DNA of 30,284 nucleotides from CAZOIA01 sp964579675 (GTDB lineage Bacteria; Planctomycetota; Phycisphaerae; UBA1845; PWPN01). Of the stretch, positions 1 to 6,295 are shown piece by piece. The DNA lies in contig CAZOIA010000046.1 in assembly GCA_964579675.1 (NCBI GenBank), forward strand, positions 1-30,284, read 5' to 3'. Numbering within the stretch: the first letter of the stretch is position 1; each line of letters opens with the position of its first letter. The notes under the pieces are model-generated. The model worked only from the letters and a program-made list of their open reading frames with translations, ran no database searches and had not been told where the DNA came from. The position numbers were made by a program, and so were the translations under genes.

Positions 1-3
1 AAA

Positions 4-62
4 CACCTGGGGGCGGCGCCTTCCAACAAGCCGCCCAAAGTGTCATGCACCCGGGGGCGGCG
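4..62. repeat. Short direct repeat with hairpin at window edge
   Basis: A 15-base GC-rich motif (CACCTGGGGGCGGCG at 4-18, CACCCGGGGGCGGCG at 48-62) occurs twice, 44 bases apart, with one mismatch. The first copy also forms a 7-bp stem (GGGCGGC at 11-17 with GCCGCCC at 30-36). There is no T-tract, so a terminator for a gene to the left is possible but weakly supported. Confidence 0.35.
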
Positions 63-79
63 GAACTGCAGCCAGGTCC

Positions 80-108
80 TTGACTTCGTGCCAACAGATC
101 CGTAATAA
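80..108 (+). promoter_or_regulatory. Candidate sigma70-type promoter for the CDF transporter
   Basis: TTGACT (80-85) is followed after 17 bases by TAATAA (103-108). Transcription would begin near 115. This places the ATG at 114 at or before the transcript start and favours the downstream ATG at 210 as the translation start. The -10 is only a partial match to consensus. Confidence 0.4.
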
Positions 109-209
109 ACACCATGGCGCAAGGCCGCCAGTTCAGCTCGCAGCGGCCAACCGATTTCCGAAAACCAAAGGCGACGGTGCTGAGGGCCGCTGGCTCGGAG
201 AGATGGGAC

Positions 210-1232
210 ATGGTCGCGGACATCGCGAAGGCGAATCGGTCCCGGAAACGGGCTGTGGTTGTGTGCATCGCCACGACCGCTGCCGTCGCCACCCTCGAGA
301 TTCTCACCGGCTGGTGGTTTCAGCTCATCAGTGTGACGGCCGAGGGCCTGCACACCGCCGCGGATCTGCTGGATTCGTTGGTTGCATTTGTTCTGGTGGT
401 GATCGCCTCGCGGCCGGCGGATCGCGAACATCCCTACGGACACGGCAAGTTCGACAGTCTGGCCGCCATCATCGAAGGCATCTTCGTCGGGGGAGCCGCC
501 GTTTGGGCAATTGTGAAGGCCTCCCAGATCCTGTTGGGGCTGGTTGATGCGGAGCCCCGGCCCGAGCCGGCGACGGTCGCGGCGATGATTGTGGCGAGTG
601 CGGTTTACATCGGCGTCTCCGGTCACGTATTGAGGCTAGCCAGACAGACTCGATCCCCGGCGGTGTACGCCGAGGCGATGCACCTGCGCACGCACGTATA
701 CATCACGATTGGGTTAGCGGCGAGCCTGTTGTTGTCGCGAGCCGGCCTGTCGTACGGTTGGGAGCACGCCGGGCGGATCGACCCGATGGTCGCGCTGGTC
801 CTGGGAGCCTATCTGCTCTCGGTGGCCTATCGGATGATCCGGCCGGCCCTTTCCCAGCTCATGGACACCGCGGTCCCTCAGGAGGAGTTGAAGGAAATCA
901 CTGCGTGCCTGGACGAGTTCCGCAATGAATTCGTGGAGGTCCACGCCGTTCGGGCCCGGCGTGCCGGCACCGATCGGCACGTGGATATCCACTTAATGGT
1001 CCCTGCCGAGACGACGGTGCAGGAGGCACACCGGCTGTCGCATCAGATCGAGGGCCGGCTGGTTGAGAGACATCCCGGAACGAGGTTGCTGGTGCACATC
1101 GAGCCCGCGCTCGGGTCGGCCCTGCGAGCCTACGAGCAGCGGGACCGCGTGGGCCTAGTCGTCGCCGGTCCACCCAGCCCGGCCGAGCGCGAAGCCACAC
1201 ATCACGAGGACCACCGGGCCCACGAAACGTAA
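210..1232 (+). CDS. Cation diffusion facilitator (CDF) family metal transporter
   Basis: An inner-membrane divalent-metal/proton antiporter of the CDF family, about 340 aa, which is normal for the family. TM2 carries the first half of the metal site (H48, D52 in HTAAD), followed by the typical HPYGHGK loop at 74-80 and the DSLAAIIEG helix. The cytoplasmic C-terminal ferredoxin-like domain (about 250-320) has the family pattern VDIHLMVP and ends HIEPA. The second half of the metal site in TM5 reads HLRTH (H158, H162) where HxxxD is canonical. I chose the ATG at 210 over an in-frame ATG at 114: GGAG sits 9 bases upstream, the transporter fold starts immediately after it, and a candidate promoter lies at 80-108. 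The metal (Zn, Cd, Mn, Fe) cannot be told from sequence. The family call is secure. Confidence 0.9.
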   Translation: MVADIAKANRSRKRAVVVCIATTAAVATLEILTGWWFQLISVTAEGLHTAADLLDSLVAFVLVVIASRPADREHPYGHGKFDSLAAIIEGIFVGGAAVWAIVKASQILLGLVDAEPRPEPATVAAMIVASAVYIGVSGHVLRLARQTRSPAVYAEAMHLRTHVYITIGLAASLLLSRAGLSYGWEHAGRIDPMVALVLGAYLLSVAYRMIRPALSQLMDTAVPQEELKEITACLDEFRNEFVEVHAVRARRAGTDRHVDIHLMVPAETTVQEAHRLSHQIEGRLVERHPGTRLLVHIEPALGSALRAYEQRDRVGLVVAGPPSPAEREATHHEDHRAHET

Positions 1233-1300
1233 GGAGTGCGGGTTCAGAACTCGTTTGACAAGATCATCTTCCCGATAGTCCGAACGTGAGGAGGTGTGTC

Positions 1301-2824
1301 GTGTTCAGCCCAAGCCAAGTTGAAAGGGGTGGTATTGCCGTGGCGGCAGTGAGCATCGTTGCTCGGGCGATCGTGAGTCTCGGTGTTGCAACCTCGGCAG
1401 ACGCCTTGGAGCCGAAGCGCGATCGGCAGCCGAACATCCTCGTGATCATGTCCGACGAGCACAACGCCGGCGTGCTGGGCTGCTACGGTAATCGCATCGT
1501 GCGAACGCCGAACCTCGACCGGCTGGCCGCAGCCGGGACTACGTTCGACGCTGCTTACACGAACTCGCCGCTGTGCGCGCCGTGCCGCCTCTCGTTCACG
1601 TCGGGCAAGTACATCAGCCGGGTCGGTGCATGGAGCAACAGTTGCTGGCTGCCGAGCGACGATTATCCCTCGATCGCCCGGATCATGACCGCCGGCGGTT
1701 ATGAATCGCTGGTGTGCGGGAAACTTCATTATGACCGGACCCGCCGCTACGGATTCAGGGAAATCGGCGAGGCATTCACAAACCAGTACTTCAAGACGGG
1801 CAAAGGCGGGCGGCGCCGCGCCGATGATGTGACCCCGAAGGCAAACCGCCTTTCGGGACGGTTCAAGGAGTTCCACCCGGGTGACAACTCCCGCGTGCTG
1901 GATCACGATCGGCAGGTGACGGCTCGCACGGTCGAGTTCCTTTCCCGGCGCAAGTTAACCGACAAGCCGTTCCTGCTCTTCGCCGGATATCTGGCGCCGC
2001 ACTTCCCGCTCGTCGTGCCGGAGGAATACTGGGCCCCTTACAAGGGCAGGGTTCCGATGCCCGAGCTGCCCCCGGGCCACCTGGAGTCGCTGCCGCTCAA
2101 CTATCAGCATCTGCGCGTGGGGTTCGAGATCGTGGACGTGGATGCGGAGATCGTACGCAAAGGCCGGGAGCTTTACTACGGATTCGTTCAGTGGCTCGAC
2201 CAGGAGATCGGCAAGGTCTTGATAGCCCTGGAGCAGAGCGGACTGGCCGACGAGACGGTCGTGATCTACACGACCGACCACGGCGAGAACATGGGCGAGC
2301 ACGGGTTGTGGTGGAAGAACTGCATGTATGAACACGCGGCCCGGGCCCCGCTGATCATCTCCTGGCCGCGCCGATGGCGGGGCGGGCAGCGGCGAGCAGG
2401 GGCCTGCTCACTGGTGGACGTGGTGCAGACCATTGCCGAGCTGGGTGGGGCCAGGGTCCCGCCCGACTGGGACGGGGACTCGATGCTCGCGTGGATCGAC
2501 GACCCGCGGGCGGAATGGAAAGACTTCGCGGTGAGCGAGTACTACGGGCACAACATTGCCTCGGGCTTCGTCATGCTGCGTGCGGGCAGGTACAAGTACG
2601 TGTACCACGTCCCCCCCGACGATGACCACCCGGCCCAGCGTGAGTTGTACGACCTCAAGGCCGATCCAGGCGAGTTCAACAATCTGGCGGACGACCCGGC
2701 CTACAAGCGGCGCATTGAACAGATGCAAACCGCCCTGCTGAAGGAGTTGGGCGAGAACCCTGATGATACCGAACAGCGTTGCCGCGCGGATTACGCCAAA
2801 GGGTACGGACGCAAGCGCCGATAG
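1301..2824 (+). CDS. Secreted sulfatase (arylsulfatase/choline-sulfatase type)
   Basis: A formylglycine-dependent sulfatase, about 507 aa, predicted to be exported and to hydrolyse sulfate esters, probably on polysaccharides. A hydrophobic leader (about 11-36) precedes the catalytic domain. Metal ligands are visible in MSDEH (D52, E53), and in TTDHGENMGEHG near 325. The nucleophile motif is CAPCR (C92 to R96), fitting C-x-P-x-R; the fourth position is Cys where Ser is most usual. The C-terminal part ends with the common phrase YDLKADPGEFNNLADDP. The open frame extends up to a GTG at 1286, but GAGGAGG (1288-1294) lies inside that extension and is well placed for the GTG at 1301. No sulfatase-maturing enzyme is present here. 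Family certain, substrate unknown. Confidence 0.92.
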   Translation: MFSPSQVERGGIAVAAVSIVARAIVSLGVATSADALEPKRDRQPNILVIMSDEHNAGVLGCYGNRIVRTPNLDRLAAAGTTFDAAYTNSPLCAPCRLSFTSGKYISRVGAWSNSCWLPSDDYPSIARIMTAGGYESLVCGKLHYDRTRRYGFREIGEAFTNQYFKTGKGGRRRADDVTPKANRLSGRFKEFHPGDNSRVLDHDRQVTARTVEFLSRRKLTDKPFLLFAGYLAPHFPLVVPEEYWAPYKGRVPMPELPPGHLESLPLNYQHLRVGFEIVDVDAEIVRKGRELYYGFVQWLDQEIGKVLIALEQSGLADETVVIYTTDHGENMGEHGLWWKNCMYEHAARAPLIISWPRRWRGGQRRAGACSLVDVVQTIAELGGARVPPDWDGDSMLAWIDDPRAEWKDFAVSEYYGHNIASGFVMLRAGRYKYVYHVPPDDDHPAQRELYDLKADPGEFNNLADDPAYKRRIEQMQTALLKELGENPDDTEQRCRADYAKGYGRKRR

Positions 2825-2855
2825 CGGAGCGCCCGTAGCGAAGCGCCCGTGGCGG
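2822..2855. repeat. 14-bp tandem repeat at the sulfatase stop codon
   Basis: TAGCGGAGCGCCCG (2822-2835) and TAGCGAAGCGCCCG (2836-2849) are adjacent copies of a 14-base unit, followed by a partial third copy. The first copy begins with the sulfatase TAG stop. No function can be assigned. Confidence 0.55.
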
Positions 2856-2903
2856 CGCGTGTCCGGTTTGTCTAGCCGCGACCCGTAGTGGACCGTGACG
2901 CTC

Positions 2904-2999
2904 GCAGGCCGGGTCGTTCTGCGGCTGGCCCGGGCCGGTCAGGCAGACCTGAAAACGCCCGAAGTCCTCGTGATCCACGTCGCCGTCGAGATCGAAGTC
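2904..2999 (-). pseudogene. Remnant of a dockerin-like EF-hand repeat
   Basis: Read on the minus strand, this stretch encodes a calcium-binding-type loop, DFDLDGDVDHEDFGRFQ, followed by CLTGPGQPQNDPAC, a combination typical of dockerin-like tails on secreted planctomycete proteins. The frame is closed by a stop a few codons upstream (near 3051-3056), and the sequence after the Cys runs on into nonsense antisense to the sulfatase. A signal-peptide-like hydrophobic stretch (AALALGLVMVAAV) is readable in another frame at about 3026-3085, which would fit a frameshifted or deleted gene. I infer a gene remnant; a chance match is less likely given the motif. Confidence 0.4.
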
Positions 3000-3291
3000 G
3001 GCGGGCTGCTCTGATATCGTCCAGTCCCGCAGGCCGACACACGGCTGCAACCATCACGAGACCGAGTGCCAAGGCGGCACCCCTTATGATTCAACCCCTG
3101 GCTCTTGCCGTAAGAGTTTCTGTCCCCGGCGGTCACTCCCCACCAGGATGCCCCGCTCGTGCCATCAAGTTGCAGTACCAGGGTCAACGTTACTCGATTG
3201 TGCCCGCTGAATGCAAGTGGGCGGCGGTGCGGGAAGACACGGCCCTCTGGCGTCCGACCGCCTCCCGGCTACCCCAATGCCGGCTTCTGAG

Positions 3292-3320
3292 TTGAGAATA
3301 ACCGTGACGTCAGCTAGAAT
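3292..3320 (+). promoter_or_regulatory. Candidate promoter for the vWA-ExbB-ExbD operon
   Basis: TTGAGA (3292-3297), a 17-base spacer, then TAGAAT (3315-3320). Four of six and five of six positions match the two consensus hexamers, and the spacing is ideal. The predicted start near 3327 would leave a leader of about 125 bases before the vWA gene. Confidence 0.5.
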
Positions 3321-3452
3321 GTTATAGCAGCACCGCGTCACCCTTGGCCGGTGGGGAATCCGCGACGCGGATAATGCGGCGCCCTGCGCCCGGATGGATG
3401 GCTTGATCATCCATTCTCGCCAGATGCTGATCCCGCAGTGGGGAATGTGATC

Positions 3453-4580
3453 GTGGCGGACAGGCCAAACTCAGCAACCGATGATGGGGGTGAGGCTCTC
3501 ACGCGGGTGTGTGAGCAGTGCGGCAAGAGCATCCGGCTCAAGGCGAAGTACACCGGTCTGGCAGTGAGGTGCCCGGTCTGCGGCGCGGGGGTGAAGCCCA
3601 AGGCGGGGGAAGGGGTCCACTCGATCGAATACCTCGAGCGGGACAATCGACTCGCGTCCGCAACGGGTTGGACTGCATCCGTAGCGCTGCATGCCTCGCT
3701 CCTGCTCCTGTTTACGGGGGTCACCTGGCTGTCGGGGTTCTCCACCGGCGGGGGTGAGGCCGAGGTGGGCATCGTCACGGACGACAAAGGGCCGGCAATC
3801 AAGCCGGGCGATGCCGAGCTGCTCCAGATCAAGACCGCAATGTCCCCGTTGAACACCCTTGCGATCCAGGAGTCGGTTCAGGTCGAACCGGTCACGGATC
3901 TAGGCGCCAGTTCGGGCACGTCCCAGAAGGAAGCGATCATCGGCATCGAGCTTGCCGGGGGCGCGAGCGGCGCCGCGATGGAAGGCGACTGGTCGAGCTT
4001 CGCCGGGAGCGGCGGCGCCCAGGGTGCGGGAAAGGCAAGCTTCTTCGGGATCGAGGCCCAGGGCGGGAGGTTCGTCTATGTCGTGGACCGCTCGGGGAGC
4101 ATGTCGGGACCCAAGCTGCAGGCGGCGAAGGAGGAGTTGATCCGCTCCATCACCGCCCTGGAGCACACGATGGAGTTCTATATCATTTTCTATGACAGCC
4201 GGTCATTCACGATGCATGCCCCGGGTATGGTACCCGCCACCGAGAGGAACCGGCAGAAACACCTGGGATGGGTCCAGGAGATCGGCCCGGGGGGCGGGAC
4301 GGACCCGACGGATGCGATGAAGACGGCGCTGGCTCTCGAGCCCGACGCCGTGTGGCTGTTGTCGGACGGGTTGTTCCACGAGCAGGTGTGTGGTGTGATC
4401 CGTTCAGCCAACCCGGGCGCCCGGGTGCAGATTCACACGATCGCCTTCTATGACGACGCGGGCGAGCCGGTGTTGAGACGCATCGCGGAGGAGAACCGCG
4501 GCACCTACCGGTTCGTGTCGCCGGCAAACCTTGGCTGGCCTGCCCCTGGTCGAAGTCCCATGCCTTGGCCCCGTCGCTAG
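3453..4580 (+). CDS. Zinc-ribbon / TonB-like TM / von Willebrand factor A protein
   Basis: About 375 aa in three parts. An N-terminal zinc ribbon has two CxxC pairs (C20, C23, C40, C43) and should be cytoplasmic. A single TM helix follows at about 73-95 and contains SVALH (S76, H80), the Ser-x3-His spacing found in TonB and TolA, where it contacts ExbB/ExbD or TolQ/TolR. A Gly/Ser-rich linker leads to a vWA domain (about 205-365) with a complete MIDAS: DRSGS from D212, the Thr of GGGTD near 283, and the Asp of LLSDG near 305. With the N-terminus inside, the vWA domain would be periplasmic. It is followed by exbB 31 bases downstream. I infer a TonB/TolA-like energy transducer whose output domain is a vWA ligand-binding module. 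The start is uncertain: GTG codons at 3438, 3447 and 3453 are in frame, and GGGGA at 3440-3444 best suits 3453. Confidence 0.85.
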   Translation: MADRPNSATDDGGEALTRVCEQCGKSIRLKAKYTGLAVRCPVCGAGVKPKAGEGVHSIEYLERDNRLASATGWTASVALHASLLLLFTGVTWLSGFSTGGGEAEVGIVTDDKGPAIKPGDAELLQIKTAMSPLNTLAIQESVQVEPVTDLGASSGTSQKEAIIGIELAGGASGAAMEGDWSSFAGSGGAQGAGKASFFGIEAQGGRFVYVVDRSGSMSGPKLQAAKEELIRSITALEHTMEFYIIFYDSRSFTMHAPGMVPATERNRQKHLGWVQEIGPGGGTDPTDAMKTALALEPDAVWLLSDGLFHEQVCGVIRSANPGARVQIHTIAFYDDAGEPVLRRIAEENRGTYRFVSPANLGWPAPGRSPMPWPRR

Positions 4581-4611
4581 CCGGGCCCACGGCAAGGAGT
4601 AATCAGCAATC

Positions 4612-5376
4612 ATGAACAGCTCCCAAGCCCCAAGCGGTACACGTCGGTGGTTCGCGGCCATGATGATTGTCGTCATCTTTATGGTTCTGTCGGCCTCGGC
4701 GCTGGCCCAGGCCCCCGACGGGGAGCCCACGGTGACCGCCGAGCCCAAGCCCATCTCACTCTGGAGCACCGTCAAGGCGGGCGGCGTCGTCGGTTTTCTC
4801 ATTATCCTGATGTCGCTGATCTCGGTCGCGCTGGTGATCGAACACTTCCTCTCGATCCGGCGGGACCGGTTCCTGCCCGAGACTCTGATAGAGCAGATCG
4901 ACCAGCATCTTGAGAACAAGGCTTACCCCGAGGCCCAGGAGGCGTGTTCTGAGGACGGGTCGTTCCTGGGCCTGGTGATCGGCGCGGGGCTGAACCAGCT
5001 CGGCGCGATGTTCGGGTTCTTCGACATGCAGAACGCGATGCAGGAAGTGAGCGAGCGTCAGGTCTCCAAGCTGTACCGCAAGCTCGACTACCTCTCGTTC
5101 ATCGCCGCGACCTCGCCGATGCTCGGTCTGCTGGGGACGGTGACGGGGATGATCCGGTCGTTCAACCAGATCGCGATGACGGAGGGGTCGGCCCGGCCGT
5201 CGCAACTGGCAGGGGGAATCTCCGAAGCCCTGGTCACGACCTGCATGGGGCTGGTGGTGGCGATCCCGACGATGTTCTTCGTCTCGCTCTTCCGCAACCG
5301 GATCGACGGTTACGTCGCGGAGGCCGAGAGTGTGGTCGAGAAGCTGATGGGTCGATTCCGCAAGACCAGCACGTAA
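4612..5376 (+). CDS. exbB: MotA/TolQ/ExbB-family proton channel subunit
   Basis: The channel-forming partner in a proton-motive-force-driven motor of the inner membrane. The 254-aa protein has a cleavable-looking leader (about 12-32, ending ALA before Gln), then three TM helices at about 58-80, 151-171 and 203-227, with a large cytoplasmic loop between the first two, as in the family. Typical motifs are TSPMLGLLGTVTGMI in the second helix and SEALVTTCMGLVVAIP in the third. The N-terminal leader is common to the longer ExbB proteins of many non-enterobacterial phyla. AAGGAG lies 12 bases before the ATG. It sits between the vWA gene and two ExbD genes, which indicates a complete motor. ExbB and TolQ cannot be separated by sequence alone; the symbol means family only. 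Confidence 0.9.
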   Translation: MNSSQAPSGTRRWFAAMMIVVIFMVLSASALAQAPDGEPTVTAEPKPISLWSTVKAGGVVGFLIILMSLISVALVIEHFLSIRRDRFLPETLIEQIDQHLENKAYPEAQEACSEDGSFLGLVIGAGLNQLGAMFGFFDMQNAMQEVSERQVSKLYRKLDYLSFIAATSPMLGLLGTVTGMIRSFNQIAMTEGSARPSQLAGGISEALVTTCMGLVVAIPTMFFVSLFRNRIDGYVAEAESVVEKLMGRFRKTST

Positions 5377-5394
5377 CGGGGGTCATGCTCGACG

Positions 5395-5850
5395 ATGCGG
5401 CTTCGTAAGGTCAAGCGGACGTACGGATGTGAGATCAACATCGCGCCATTGATTGACGTGGTGTTCCTGCTGATCATTTTCTTCATGACGGTTTCGCAGA
5501 TTTCGCGGGTGGAGGTGGAGGATCTCGCGCTGCCGGAGGCCGAGAAGGGTGAGACCCCCCAGCGGGCACCGGCCGGCCGATTCATCGTCAACGTGCACAA
5601 GGACGGGCGGATTGTCGTGGCCGGCCGGACCCGGTCGATCACCGCGCTTCAGGGTATGCTCGGCAGGGAGCTGGAAGAACGCAGCCCGGAGGATCTGACC
5701 GTCCTTCTGCGCGGGGATCAGGAGACACGCTGGGAAGACATCGCGGAGATCATGCGGGTCTGTGCGGGGCGAGGGATTGGCCGGGTCCGGGTCGCGGTGA
5801 CTGAACCGGACGCATCCGAGGGGCCGGACGCCCCCGGACCCGCGTCATAG
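5395..5850 (+). CDS. exbD: ExbD/TolR-family motor subunit, first copy
   Basis: A 151-aa protein with a short basic cytoplasmic start, one TM helix (about 19-35) and a periplasmic domain. The helix begins PLIDVVFLLIIFF and holds the proton-carrying Asp, D21, that is essential in ExbD and TolR. The periplasmic part (about 55-135) has the usual alternation of a strand (FIVNVHKDGRIVVAG), a helix, and a DLTVLLRGD strand. It lies 18 bases after exbB and 13 bases before a second exbD. The C-terminal tail (PDASEGPDAPGPAS) is low-complexity. Two non-identical ExbD proteins suggest a heterodimeric stator-like subunit or two alternative motors sharing one ExbB. Confidence 0.9.
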   Translation: MRLRKVKRTYGCEINIAPLIDVVFLLIIFFMTVSQISRVEVEDLALPEAEKGETPQRAPAGRFIVNVHKDGRIVVAGRTRSITALQGMLGRELEERSPEDLTVLLRGDQETRWEDIAEIMRVCAGRGIGRVRVAVTEPDASEGPDAPGPAS

Positions 5851-5863
5851 GGAAAGACTGGCC

Positions 5864-6295
5864 ATGTTACTGACACGCCAGAGCAGGAAACCCACCACCG
5901 GTCAGCTCAAGATGGCCTCGATGATCGACGTCGTCTTCCTGCTGTTGATTTTCTTCATGTGCACGTCCTCTTTCAGAGGGCAGGAGAATGATCTGCCCAC
6001 CCGACTGCCCCAGGTCGGCGCCGCCCGGGACGGGCTGCATGGTGACTTCGAGCCCATCCGCATTCAGGTAAGCAAGGTACATGCCGGGGTGCTGGTGACG
6101 TGCGCGGGCCGGCCTTGCCAGAGCTTCGATGGTCTGGTTGAGCATCTCGAGGCGATGCGCAGGATCGCGGATCTGCCGGTCATCATTGAGGGCCAGGACG
6201 CGGTCCCCTTCCGCCACATGGTGGCCGCTCTGGACGCCTGTTATCGGGCGGACCTGCGGCGGGTGGCATTCGCGGCCAGGGGGGGCGGGCCGTGA
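5864..6295 (+). CDS. exbD: ExbD/TolR-family motor subunit, second copy
   Basis: A 143-aa ExbD homologue, clearly diverged from the preceding copy. The TM helix reads SMIDVVFLLLIFF, with D22 as the equivalent of the essential Asp. The periplasmic domain (about 60-140) has the family order of strand, helix and DLPVIIEGQ strand, and contains two Cys (CAGRPC) that could form a disulfide and are absent from the first copy. Its TGA overlaps the GTG of the next gene by four bases (GTGA, 6292-6295), which is strong evidence for translational coupling and for the TPR gene being part of the same machine. Confidence 0.9.
   Translation: MLLTRQSRKPTTGQLKMASMIDVVFLLLIFFMCTSSFRGQENDLPTRLPQVGAARDGLHGDFEPIRIQVSKVHAGVLVTCAGRPCQSFDGLVEHLEAMRRIADLPVIIEGQDAVPFRHMVAALDACYRADLRRVAFAARGGGP

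Larger units (their letters stand above)
2825..3452. other. Intergenic region of about 630 bases
   Basis: No convincing intact gene lies here. Short open frames on both strands lack start signals and family patterns. It contains a tandem repeat at its left end, a decayed dockerin fragment on the minus strand (2904-2999) and a promoter for the following operon (3292-3320). Confidence 0.6.

Noticed and set aside
1255..1283. Promoter for the sulfatase starting from a perfect TTGACA at 1255-1260
   Set aside because: No acceptable -10 lies 16-18 bases downstream; the nearest candidate (GATAGT) has a 13-base spacer.
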